A DNA stretch of 64,000 nucleotides, from positions 101,185,097-101,249,096 of the forward strand of contig CM037590.1 of the NCBI GenBank assembly GCA_021018995.1, written 5' to 3'. Of the stretch, positions 43,002 to 53,340 are shown in pieces; within the stretch, counting starts at the first letter, position 1; every line of letters begins with the position of its first letter. Under the pieces are notes generated by a model. It did not search any database, was not told where the DNA came from, and saw nothing but the letters and a program-made list of their open reading frames with translations. Source of the DNA: Chloranthus sessilifolius. Its lineage: Eukaryota > Streptophyta > Magnoliopsida > Chloranthales > Chloranthaceae. A program made the position numbers and the translations under genes.

Positions 43002-43724
43002 TCTGTGCGTGCATGGGTTCTCTCGAACCCGTCGCGGCGATGCACACGCGATGGGATAAAAATGTAGAGTCTCCACCCGGAGCTTTTGGTGACCCGGGAA
43101 ACCTTTAAATCAATATTTTGAGCACCGAAGTGCTAAATATGACTCTGATTTACCGGTCTTTGGCAAAGGCTCTAGGGTAGGGGCTTCGGTTATCGATCGG
43201 GAAGGGTTTAGGCACTCGATCAATCCGCACGTAGCGGTCTCTATCTATGGCAAAAATAAAAACAAATGGGCGGAGCTTCCCCTTGCCCGAAGGCAATACG
43301 GTCTTATCAAGCTTTGAGCCAAACCAAAATTTCGGCGGCGTAACGGCTTGAATCCTTGGACGGAGGAAACACCAAGAAGGTAGAGGAAGAGAGGGGTGAG
43401 CCGGAGCTCACGGGCCCTTGTTGCACCGTGGAAGACCTTCACTTCGGCGTGCTCCCGATGGCTTTAAATGGCTTAAACGGTAGAGGAATAGGTTCTAATG
43501 CTAGGATTCGATAGATAGGAAGGGTAGGATGGAGCTAGGGACTATGCTTAACTAAAGAGGGGTGATCTAATGGTTGAAAAGGGTTGCAAAGGATGAACTA
43601 AGCATGCTGGAATTCTGGTTGAAGAATGCAAAATAATATATATATTTCTCTCACTAGGGCTCTCTCTCTTAAGCTTAACTCTCAACCTTAATTTTTCAAC
43701 CCTTTTGGGAAGAGGGGGCCTCTC

Positions 43725-43732
43725 TATTTATA
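43725..43732 (-). promoter_or_regulatory. TATA box of E2 5' LTR
   Basis: TATAAATA on the minus strand within the palindromic CTCTATTTATAGAG, conserved in the other E2 LTR (22740-22747) and in E6 (58149-58156). It drives the genomic RNA. Confidence 0.75.
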
Positions 43733-44012
43733 GAGAAGAGGTGGATTAGAGGGTTACTTAAGAGCTAATTGGTTTAGCAATTAGGTAATCCTCCATCTAA
43801 GGTTTTCGAGGTTTTTAGGGTCCTAGGGATTTGGGAAACTGGTTTTAATGGCAGATGATGGGGTGAGACCATGGGTGACTTAAGGATTGCCAATAGGCTC
43901 AAAGGGGGTGCAACCAACCTTAAGACACCCACCTCAACCAAGGGGATGGTCAAAAGGTCAAACCAGATGGAGGAAATTCGAGCATTTGATGACAGTTATT
44001 GTAGCTAAGCTG

Positions 44013-44228
44013 GGCGTATATATTACATACGCCCAATTTATGCACAGTGAATTTCATGAAAACCAGAGGAGATCTGAGAAGGTGAGTGTCCATGGTGGGC
44101 CCTACCTATGTTGGGCATATATATTATATACGCCCGACCAAATTTAGCCCAAAAATGCTAGGCGTATATAATATATACGCCTAACCAAAATGCGGCCAAA
44201 TTTTTCGGGCGTATGTAATGCATACACC
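44013..44228. promoter_or_regulatory. Cluster of four 21-nt palindromes in E2 5' LTR U3
   Basis: Units at 44013-44033, 44114-44134, 44161-44181 (perfect, centre A) and 44208-44228, corresponding one to one with 23026-23241. Spacings are 101, 47 and 47 bp. The unit at 44208 retains the GTATGTA arm but its right arm has decayed. Confidence 0.8.
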
Positions 44229-44614
44229 TCAGCAAAAGTTATGATTTTATGTAAAACTTCAATTGGCCATAACTTTCGAATCACAGCTCCAAATTGGGCG
44301 ATCTTTGGCTTGCTAGAAAGCTGGAGAAGTCCTCCTTCCAATGGTATGGGGCTCCTCCTTAGCAATAGTCTGTGTGAAATTTTATAGCTCTCCTCCCATC
44401 AATTGCTCAGAAGGGTTTCAGCCGAGTCCGGGAAGGGATCCTAGGGTTTAGGGGTGATCTCTAAGGGTTAGGGGAATGGTTCTAATGAGTTCAGGGTGAT
44501 TCCTAAAGGTCTGGGTTGGTTCCTAAGGGTTCAAGGGTGTCATCGAAAGCACAGGGATACATCTCTCTCGGAGTACAGACTAATCGGGCCTTGGGCCGAA
44601 TTTGGGTGTCTACA

Positions 44615-44619
44615 GCTCC
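44615..44619 (+). repeat. Target-site duplication GCTCC (right) of E2
   Basis: Identical to 22018-22022, immediately after the LTR end TGTCTACA. Confidence 0.97.
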
Positions 44620-44870
44620 AGAAAAGTTACTTCGAGAGGTTCTCAAAACCTCTTGATAGGTACCTTGAATGTGTCAAGAAATCAACCAAACATCTTTAGA
44701 ACCTGTCAAAGTGCTCCTGGATCCTATCGACAATCATATTTACATCTTCAAAACCTATCGACGATTAGTTCACACCTCTCGTCAGCTTCAGATCTTGTTG
44801 AAAAGCATACTGGGAACTCTCAGAACCTGTTGACATGTTCATAGAACCTATCGACAAGTTGTATTTCAGT
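44620..44870 (-). promoter_or_regulatory. CTCGAYAGGTT motif array upstream of E4 third ORF (part 2)
   Basis: About nine further copies, for example CTTCGAGAGGTT near 44630, CCTATCGACAATC near 44727 and CCTATCGACAAGTTG near 44847. Same motif as 21780-22017 and the LTR array 49200-49835. 44871-45098 beyond it is AT-rich with nothing else recognised. Confidence 0.68.
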
Positions 44871-45098
44871 TTAAACAAGCTTGTAATCAATTCCCAATTC
44901 ATTTTCCAATAGATTTGACACTCCAACTCTATTCACTTCACAATTTTGACTTAATTTCTTACCTGAGGTACATATATACATGGCAAATTTATGTACAAAG
45001 CCACATAGAACTGAAACAAAGACAGAAAAAATAGAAAAAAATAAATAACCGAACACAATTTATTATACATAGTGTACATTTGTGGAAACTCAGCTATG

Positions 45099-45935
45099 TC
45101 ATGGAGGTTCATGATAGCGGATGGTTAGTACAGGCTCCACCATATTTTCAAAAACATCACCATCATCTTCACAAAGATCATTATAATGTAGCAGCTTAGG
45201 CAAAACCTCTTTGACAAGCTCATAAGAAACATCAATTGAAAAGCAACCCTCACTATCCAAGTGAGGCTGATTGGCTGCATTGTAAACATTTAATTTTACT
45301 TTCATGTTGCTAAAAGACTCCTCCATTTCTCCTGATCTATACTGAATACAAGCATTGGCAGTAGCCAAGAAGGGTCTCCCCAAAATCACAAGAATAGAGG
45401 TGGTGCACTTGCTTGGCTCCATATCTAGAACCAGAAAATCTGCTGGATAGAAAAATTTATCAACTCCAACTAACACATCCTCTATCATTCTCACAGGCTT
45501 CCTTTCAGATCTGTCAGCTAGTTGTAGCACTACATGTGTGGGCTTCAATTCTCCCAAGTCTAACTTCTCATAAACAGAATATGGAAGTAGGTTTATACTA
45601 GCTCCCAGATCTAGTAAGGCCTTCTCAATAGTATGATCCCCAATGATACAGGGGATTGTGGGAACTCCAGAGTCTTGAAGCTTTGTTGGAGTTGTAATAG
45701 ACAACACTTGGTTCACTTTCTCAGCACAAAAGACCTTCTTTGATAAGTGTATCCTAGATTGTCTTTTGTGGGTGCACAATTTTTTCATAAATTTTACATA
45801 GGCTGGAACTTGCTTGATAGCATCAAGTAAAGGCAAGTTGATCTTTACTTGTTTGAAAGTTTCCATAATCTCCTCAACCTTAGCATTCCCCTTGTCAAAA
45901 TGAGAAGCTGCTTTCAATGCATTAGAAAATGGCAA
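45099..45935 (-). CDS. Athila retropepsin region (E4), open 278-codon frame
   Basis: Reads KAASHFDKGNAKVEEIMETF, then the protease: SGVPTIPCIIGDHTIEKALL, active site LDLGASINLLP (Asp-Leu-Gly), flap region KPTHVVLQLADRSERKPVRM, and FLVLDMEPS ... ILGRPFLATANACI. It continues into the usual protease-RT linker (SEGCFSIDVSYELVKEVLPK) and stops with no RT following. It is the downstream part of the gag-protease frame; the first Met shown is internal and fusion to gag is expected. The catalytic triad is intact, so processing activity could remain. It would cleave Gag. Confidence 0.85.
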   Translation of the reverse strand: MPFSNALKAASHFDKGNAKVEEIMETFKQVKINLPLLDAIKQVPAYVKFMKKLCTHKRQSRIHLSKKVFCAEKVNQVLSITTPTKLQDSGVPTIPCIIGDHTIEKALLDLGASINLLPYSVYEKLDLGELKPTHVVLQLADRSERKPVRMIEDVLVGVDKFFYPADFLVLDMEPSKCTTSILVILGRPFLATANACIQYRSGEMEESFSNMKVKLNVYNAANQPHLDSEGCFSIDVSYELVKEVLPKLLHYNDLCEDDGDVFENMVEPVLTIRYHEPP

Positions 45936-45998
45936 ATAAGGAACTGTCCTCCCATTTGCAGCCTTAGCAAGTTCACCAGAATTTTCTTTATTTTTGTT

Positions 45999-47479
45999 TT
46001 AAATTTTCTGTAGGGGCACATCACCCCCCTTATTTTTTATATGCTGCTCCTGCTGCATATTTTCATGGGTTGTCTCATCATTTTCTGCACATGACTCATC
46101 AGACTCATTACCAACTTGATCATCCACCAGCCTCCCACCTCTCAAGGTGGTGACATATTTTACTTCTTCATGGGAAGAAGTCTCACCAACCATGTATTGC
46201 CCCTTTGGATTGTTCATGGGTTGACTGGGTAATCTTTCCTCCTCCCTCTTGGCTAAAGAATTAGATAGCTAACCAAGGTGGTTCTCTATCTTCTTGATGC
46301 TTTGAGTGTGGGAGTCAACAGTTTGTGATAAAGAGCCTAAATTCTGTAATGAAGTCAGAACTTGCTCTTCAAATGAGAGGGATCTAGAGGGTGTTGGAGC
46401 TGGTGCACTTTGATGCACAGGCTGAGCCATTGGTTGTTGGTATGGCTGGGCATTCATCTAGGGCATGGACTGTTATGGCTGCTGCTGCTACTGGTTTTGA
46501 AAATTATCTTATCTCCACCACAAGTTGGGGTAGTTTCTCCATTGATAACCAGCAGTAGGCTGTTGTCCATAGGACTGAGCAACATTCACATGTTCCATCA
46601 CAAGATCTGAAATTTGGCAGGTGAAGGACATTCCTCAAGGGAGTGAGTGGGGGACTGGCATATGATACATGCCTCCTCTACTTTGACAACCATTGGAGAC
46701 TGTATTGCTTCCATGAGCTTATCAAATTTTTGGGTTAAGTTGGCCACTTTCCTCTCTAACTCATTATGTCCACCCATCTCATACATCTTTCCTCTGGTAG
46801 TATTTTCTCTCACCAATCTAGGGGTCTCAAAATCTCTTGCCCAGATTTCCCTTTGCATAGAGTTTTCACTGATGATATCAAATAACTCCCAAGCCTCCTC
46901 AGCTGTCTTGTGGAGGTATGTACCACCACAAGAGGCATCAACCATATCCCTGCTTTTGGGATCAGTTCCTTAATAGAAACTTTGGATAAGTTGCCATTCA
47001 GAAATTTCCTGATGAGGACATTACTTCAAGAGTTATTTAAATCTCTCCCAGGCTTGGTGAAAGTCTTCAGTTGGGGCTTGAGCAAATAAGATGATGCTCT
47101 TCCTCAACCGACTTGTTTTAGACATGGGGAAAAACTTGGCTAAAAACTGACATTGAAGGTCATTCCGGGACTGAATACTGTTGGTTGGGAGCATTGGCAA
47201 CCAAGTTCTGGCTCTATCCTTTCATGAAAAAGGAAAGAGTCTCAACCTAGTTGCTTCCTCCCCCAAACCTACAATATTGAATATAGTGCACAATCCTAGA
47301 AATTCATCAATATGTTTATAGGGGTCCTCTTTGCTTAGGCCATGGAATGAGGGTAGCATTTGGATGATGGAGGACTTGATCTCGTAATTTCCTTGAACAG
47401 TAGGGAATCGAATGCAGAAGGGGGAATTGTACACCCCTAGTGCATTGAATTCTTTTAGTGTTCTAGGTTGTTCACCCAT
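45999..47479 (-). pseudogene. Athila gag (E4), few stops
   Basis: Start ATG 47479 (MGEQPRTLKEFNALG), aligned with E3 gag. The capsid domain reads QGNYEIKSSIIQMLPSFHGL, SKEDPYKHIDEFLGLCTIF and, after a TGA at 47218, the helix set around RNDLQCQFLAKFFP. Then come DMVDASCGGTYLHKTAEEAW, a zinc-knuckle-like CIICQSPTHSLEECP (about 46640), a Gln/Pro-rich segment, SFEEQVLTSLQNLG and YVTTLRGGRLVDDQV. A handful of stops separate long open pieces. Gag forms the particle and would allow the pol-less element to be packaged. Leads into protease at 45935. Confidence 0.85.
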
Positions 47480-47910
47480 TTCAGAACTATCAACCACAGA
47501 AGTGTGTACAAGGTGCTTAGGTCTGAGAAGTCTTTCGACTTCAAGATTCACAAGAGCAACCTCTAGATTAAGAGATCTCCTCCCAAGCATACACACCACA
47601 GAAATCAAGTACAACACCAAAAATCACAGTACAAAGATCAGCAAAATAATCACAAGATAGATAACTACAAAACTGCAGATCTACTCAACTACAGATCTAG
47701 GAGTGTAAACAGAATTAAGAGATGCAAACTTAAGCAACGCTTGTTCTTCCAAGTGATACAGAGCTCCTCTTAGCTCCACAAATCTAGATCTGAAACAGAG
47801 TGAAACTACAATAAAAACTAAAGCAGCAAATAATCAAATACTTGACAGGCAATTATAAATCTAAATCTAAAAATGAGAAAACTTAGATCTACCACTTTTA
47901 AAAACACAGA
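47480..47910 (-). other. E4 5' leader
   Basis: Between PBS and gag. An in-frame extension of gag reaches 47620 without a stop (MVLYLISVVCML...), but E3 gag begins at the ATG equivalent to 47479, so that start is preferred. The remainder is AT-rich untranslated leader. Confidence 0.55.
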
Positions 47911-47928
47911 TCCCCGACAGCGGTGCTA
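47911..47928 (-). other. E4 primer-binding site (degenerate tRNA-Asp type)
   Basis: The minus strand reads TAGCACCGCTGTCGGGGA, ten bases from the LTR end. Four differences from the tRNA-Asp consensus, consistent with age. Confidence 0.75.
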
Positions 47929-47938
47929 AAGACTTATT

Positions 47939-50125
47939 GTATTGCTTACCTTGCAATTATTAAGGGGTCAAAATCAGTCAATTAAAAGGCAAAATCATAA
48001 AGAAAGAAATGGAATCAAGGTAAGCAATTAGTCCTGTAAGAACCAGGGCTGTTATAGCAAGTTTTGAAAGATAAGTAAGGGTATGTCCATAGGGAAATAT
48101 GTTTTAAAGGATGGTAAATCTTCAGATCCAAAGTAGATCTGACACTATCCTAATTTAAACTAAACTAAAGCATGAAGGAGGAGAGGTTTTATGGTTTTGT
48201 CACTTTAACTACAAACTACAAAAGATAAATGCTATTGATCTAGATCTAATCAAACACAGATATAAGGGGAGATATAGAAGAGATGAAAATTCAAAAGGTG
48301 AGAACAGCAGCTAGGGGGTCTTGGTCTCTCACTGAATATCAAAGGACTCAAAGGCCTTGCATAGATCTGATTTGCTATAATCCTCCATCTGGATACAAGC
48401 TCCCCATTTTTTGTAGATGCAAGGTATAAGAATCCAATCTCAACTAGATAATTGAAGCAATCTTAAGGCTATGATCTGTCCACTTTAACGGTCACAAACC
48501 ATCCCAGAGATTGTTCCACTCCAAAGGTCTTGATTAGAACAAGAAAGCTATTGCAAGTGCTGCGAATGTCAGGCTACCAGCTCCCCATTTCTGGCTGGCA
48601 TCCACAGGAATATCTGACCCAGGGAAATCAAATACGAAAAAGTGAAATATAGATCAGAATTACCTTTAAACACCATAATTATATTACAAGCTTACAATAC
48701 TATTATGCCTAGATCTATAATTTATGCAATATACAGTCTATTACAAGCCTCTGAATCTCTCAATTTACAGCTCAAGACCTCATCCTAACTACTGAAAAGA
48801 ATTTAGCCACTCATAATTGGCCAAGGAGAGAAGGGGAGAAGAAGGAAGAAGGAGGGAGAATTTGGAGGGAAAAATAGATCTCACCTAAGCTCTGGTTCTC
48901 TCAAATTCTGAATGGTTATTCTATATTTTCTTCAAGCTTTTATACTCTTCTCCTCTGTCCTCATATCTGTTTCAGCCAATCAGAGCGCAAGAGAATAATT
49001 CTGTTATGTTGATGTGGCTAATTTCTCTTTTAAAAGCTTTCTTTCCATTGGCTCTCAACTAAAAAATACACATGAAGTAGTTAGGATTTCCATTCGTGCC
49101 CAACTATGTGCCAAAAATACCCCCAGGGGTCACCAACGTGCTTTAGAACTCGTGCACAAAATTCTAGAAGTGGTAGCTGCTATAGGAACAAACTGAGCAG
49201 TTGCTAAAATAAGTGTCGAGAGGTTCAAAGAACCTCTCGATAGGTTCTTTGTCCGCTTTATATTCACATCGACAAGTTGCATTGGCTTTCGATAGCTTCA
49301 CAGACTTCTCGACAGGATTGAAGTACCTAGTCGACAGGTTTTGCAGCATCTCGACAGGTTATTGAAGATCCTGTCGACAACTTGGGAGAATATCTTGAGA
49401 GGTTGATTTGAACTTGTTGATAGGATTCAAGGCTTATTTCTTCATTCTGCCCAGTTCCACACTCATCCTCTCGATAGGTTATATTCAACCTGTCGACTTG
49501 TTATACATTCTCTAATAAAGTGCTCGATAGGTTGGGTCAATCCTTGCGAGAATGGACGTTGCCTTAGGTAAGTCATCGACAAGTTATCTTACACTGCTCG
49601 ACAGGCTCAGTTGAAACTCGCGATAAGTGACTGGATCCTCTCGACTTCATCTATACCTTGAAGTATCCTCTCGATATGATCCATGTCTGTGCTTCCAACC
49701 TCTCGGTAGGAGCTGGAACCTCTCGAGATCTTCATCTTTTCACTCAATACCTCTCAACAACTTCATTCCTTACTCTCATAACTTCCCGACAGGTGCTGGA
49801 GAGCTCTCGACAACTTCTTGAAACCTCTCGACAGCTCATTTTTAGTGCTTCCCTAGCTGGCACACATCTTGGGTGTGCTATTCTTCATTTGTTAACACGC
49901 AGCAACCCCTTAGTAGGTTTAATCTTTCTTTCTTGCGACTGGACTTGGTCCCAGGCCTTTTCAGTTGGGTAGCACATTGCTTCTTGGGCTCTTTTAAGTG
50001 GATATCTGTACTAAGCTGTAATTTATTGCTTATCTACAAAACATACTCAACACATTATTAGTCAGCTCAAGGGTCCAACAAAGGTCAGGTTAGGAGGTGA
50101 AAAATGGTATTTTCATTGCTTAACA
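47939..50125 (-). repeat. E4 5' LTR (2187 bp)
   Basis: On the minus strand starts TGTTAAGCAATGAAAA (at 50125) and ends GCAATACA (at 47939). The start resembles the solo LTR and E1 LTR starts (TGTTAAG ... CACC). TATA box TATAAAAG (minus) at 48937-48944. U3 holds the CTCGAYAGGTT array. The flank at 50126 begins AATAC, the presumed TSD; its partner is outside the window. Confidence 0.85.
49200..49835 (-). promoter_or_regulatory. CTCGAYAGGTT motif array in E4 LTR U3
   Basis: About 25 copies of CCTSTCGAYAGGTT-like motifs in both orientations over 635 bp, for example the inverted pair GAGAGGTTC ... GAACCTCTC at 49218-49240 and CCTGTCGACAACTT near 49371. The core is TCGA or TCGACA, and decayed versions read TTGA or TCAA. 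Located 290-925 bp from the LTR start. Confidence 0.75.
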
Positions 50126-50504
50126 AATACTAGAATAACTCACTATAAGAAACCCATATAACTAAAAATAATAACAGAATTGGGAAATCTGAATTGACCA
50201 AAGCTACAACAACAACAGAGGAAGAAAAGGAAAATTAAACTATCTAAATCATAAAAAGAGACATTGCTACTGACATTTACAGGCAGACGATTCAGTATAG
50301 AAGTAACCCACACCCGCTCTAAAGCGTAATCATTGATGTGTTACAGCGTTGATAAATATCTGCAGCTGGTGATCACAACAAACTAGAAATCTTCTTAGAA
50401 AATTAATTTTATTTTATGTTACCTCCACCATTCCAAATGCCACATCGCTAGAGTCCACCTGGACAGAATTGGAGCCACTGATTCAACGGGGACCAAGAGG
50501 GACC
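50126..50504. other. Unassigned junction sequence between E4 and E5
   Basis: AT-rich, no ORF or repeat recognised. It is either part of E5 upstream of its first readable RT codon or older target DNA. Confidence 0.4.
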
Positions 50505-53340
50505 CAGAAAAAAGTGCACACCAACACGCATGTGCATCAATTTATGAAATTTGAACAAAGCGAGCTTGAAGGATGATTTCCCATTACTGCACATTGACAT
50601 CTTGGTCAACAATACCACTAAGCACGGGATGTTTTCTTTTATGGACGGATTCTCAAGATACAATCAGTTCAAGATGGCAGAGGTTGATCACTAGAAGACA
50701 ACGTTCATTACCCCTTGGAGAACCTTTTGCTATCGAGTCATGCCATTTAGGCTGAAGAATGCCGGTGCAACATACCAGAGAGCCATGACCGCACTGTTTC
50801 ATGACATGATACTCAGAGAAATTGAACTGTATGTCGATGATATGATAGGCAACTCACCGGAGAAAAGTGATCACTTGGAAAACCTTTAAAAGTTGTTTGA
50901 GAGGCTGAGAAAGTATAGGTTACGTCTGAATCCATAGAAGTGCACTTTTGGCACTATGTTCAAAAAATTGCTAGGATTCATTGTCAGCAGGAGAGGGATT
51001 GAGGTTGACCTAGTTGAAGTCAAAGCTATAACAGCAATACCACTGCCGTCTACTGAGAAAGAGGTTAGAGGGTTCTTAGACAAAATACAATATATAAATC
51101 GGTTCATTACGCAACTAACTCCAATCTGCACGCCGATCTTCAAGCTACTAAGGAAAAACTTACCCATTGAATGGAACGATGATTGTCAGGCAACGTTCGA
51201 TAAAATCAAAAGCTACCTCCTTAACCCACCTATTTTGGTACCACCCGAGCTGGGGAGACCACTCTTGATGTATCTGTCCATGACGGAAGTTTCGATGGGA
51301 CGTGTCTAAGTGCAACATGATGAGACCAGAATAAGAGAGCAGGCCATCTACTATCTAAGCAAGAAGTTTACTGATTATGAGACGCGTTATTCTCATCTGG
51401 AGAAAGTATGCCTGACTCTTGTATGAACTACTCAGAGGCTTCACCATTACTTGCTATCCTAAGTTGTTCTACTCCTGGCTCGAATGGACCCGTTGAAATA
51501 CTTATTTGAAAAGCCAGCTCTCACTGGGCAGATTGCACGATGGCAGCTCTTGTTATCTGAGTTTGACATCACCTACGTCACTCAGAAGTTGATCAAGGGA
51601 CAGGCACTCGTCGATCATCTTACCGACAATCCTTTGCCGGATTATGAATCTTTGAGAACCGAGTTCCCTGATGAGGAAATCTTGTTCATGACGAAAGACG
51701 ATACCGAAGAAGCAGAGGAATCTTGGGTAATGCACTTTGACGGGGTAGCAAATGCCGAAGGTCAGGGAGTTGGCGCCATTCTAATCTCACCAAAAGGATC
51801 CCACGTACCAGTCCCTATCAAGCTCAACTTTCCTTGCACTAACAACATGGCCGAATACAAAGGACGAGAAGCTAATCCCTTACCATGAGCACCTTGAGGA
51901 TCTAATAGCTTGCTTCAAAGATGTGACATTCTCATATGTCCCCCGGATAAGGAATCACTTTGCCGACACACTAGCGACGTTGGCATCAATGATAGAAATT
52001 CCATTTGGTGCTGAGATGAAGCCAATCATGATCGAGTAAAGAAATGAGCCGACTTTCTGCCTTCAGATTGAGGAACCTACAAAGCCTGATGATGAGCCAC
52101 CTTGGTTCTCAGATATTAAGAATTTCCTCGAGACTCTAACTTTCCCTGAGGGCACGACTAAGACGGACCGATGAACCATTCAACGTTTAGCGGCAGGCTA
52201 CGTCATTTGCGAGGATTGCCTTTACAAGAGATCCTATAATAATGTCTTGCTCTGGTGTCTAACTGAGAGCGAAGCAATCAATATTATGAAGGAGATCCAC
52301 GAGGGAGTATGCGGAGCCCACGTCAGCGGTCACATGCTCGCCAAGAAAATTCTATGGTAGGGATACTTTTAGACCACTATGGAATCAGATTGTTACAAAC
52401 ATGTTCATAAATGCTACAAGTGTCAAGAACACTCCAGTCTGATACACGCTCTTGCCATCGAACTTCACTACATGACCACTCCTTGGCCATTCGCTACCTG
52501 GGGCCTTGACGTCATTGGGATGATTAATCTGAAAGCATCAAACGAACATCGGTTCATCCTCGTCACCATTGAATACTTCACCAAGTGGATTGAAGTAGCA
52601 TCATATGCCAACAGCACGGTCAGTCACATTGAGAAGTTTCTAGAGAACAACATTGTGTGCCGATTTGGAGTACCCAAGGATATCATCATAGACAATGGCA
52701 CAAACTTTGTGAATAAGCGCATCCGAACCTTCTGGGAGTAATACAAAATCAAGCACCATAGCTCGTCCCCTTATCGGCCTCAAACTAATGGAGCTGTAGA
52801 AGCCGCGAGCAAGACAGTCATCCGCATCCTTGAGAAAATGGTTGTCACTAACCGAGATTGGAGCACAATGCTACCATTTTCTTTATTGGCCTATAGAATG
52901 TCAATCCGTACCGCTTCAGGGGCAACACCATTCTCCCTTGTATATGGAGCCGAGGCCGTCTTACCGGTAGAGGTTGAAGTACCCTCGCTCCGAATCCTCA
53001 TAGAATCAGGCTTACCCAAAGCACAGAGAGAGAGATCTCACTTTGACCAATTGAACTTACTAGACGAAAAAAGGCTCCTAATCTTGTATCATACTCAAGT
53101 TTACCAGGGGCGAATTGCACGCGCTTATCCACGGTCGAGATCTGAAGATAGGAGACACTGCGTTAAAGATCTTCCCATCCCTCCACGCCGATCCGAGAGG
53201 GAAGTTCAAGCCGAACTGGGAAGGACCATACGTCGTCTGAGAAGTGTTGTTGGGATACGCCATCCACCTCGCCACCATGGACGAAGATCATCTTCCTGAG
53301 CCCATCAATTCTGGATACATCTGACGGTTCTACGCTTAGT
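50505..53340 (+). pseudogene. Tat RT-RNaseH-integrase (E5), decayed
   Basis: RT from SLKDDFPLLHIDILV, SFMDGFSGYNQFKMAE and catalytic YVDDMI (about 50830), through RRGIEVDLVEVKAITAI and the first RNase H (LLMYLSMTEVSMGR), to archaeal-type RNase H (HFDGVANAEGQGVGAILIS, then NMAEYKG where a deletion skips about 150 bp). Integrase follows: zinc finger (CYKCQEHSS), catalytic WGLDVIGMI (Asp codon 52508-52510), IIDNGTNFVNKR and NGAVEAASK, and C-terminal domain to 53340. The integrase DDE triad is intact, unlike E2, but about a dozen stops and frameshifts remain, including a shift near 53130. Confidence 0.87.

Larger units (their letters stand above)
22023..44614 (-). mobile_element. E2: complete 22.6-kb Tat/Ogre-lineage retrotransposon
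   Basis: Full-length minus-strand element: 5' LTR 43006-44614, tRNA-Arg-type PBS 42984-43001, gag 38382-41379, protease, G-patch linker, RT, two RNase H domains, integrase to 32213, spacer, two antisense genes, polypurine tract and 3' LTR 22023-23627. It is flanked by GCTCC duplications. Large size, tRNA-Arg primer, a second (archaeal-type) RNase H and antisense extra ORFs place it in the Tat/Ogre lineage. All coding regions carry stops or frameshifts. It inserted into E4. Confidence 0.96.
43006..44614 (-). repeat. E2 5' LTR (1609 bp)
   Basis: Matches the 3' LTR (22023-23627) from end to end. The U5 end has nested stems: GGGTTC-TCTC-GAACCC (43015-43030) inside an outer GTGCAT/ATGCAC pair. 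Contains the palindrome cluster 44013-44228 and TATA at 43725-43732. Confidence 0.96.
44620..50125 (-). mobile_element. E4 (5' part): Athila-lineage element lacking RT, RNase H and integrase
   Basis: Holds the 5' LTR (47939-50125), PBS, gag and protease on the minus strand. After the protease ORF stop (45099) it passes directly to non-coding sequence and a CTCGA motif array, then, across E2, to the third ORF (18823-21461). No RT, RNase H or integrase motif is present in between, so this is a pol-deleted, non-autonomous Athila derivative that kept gag, protease and the third ORF. Confidence 0.87.
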
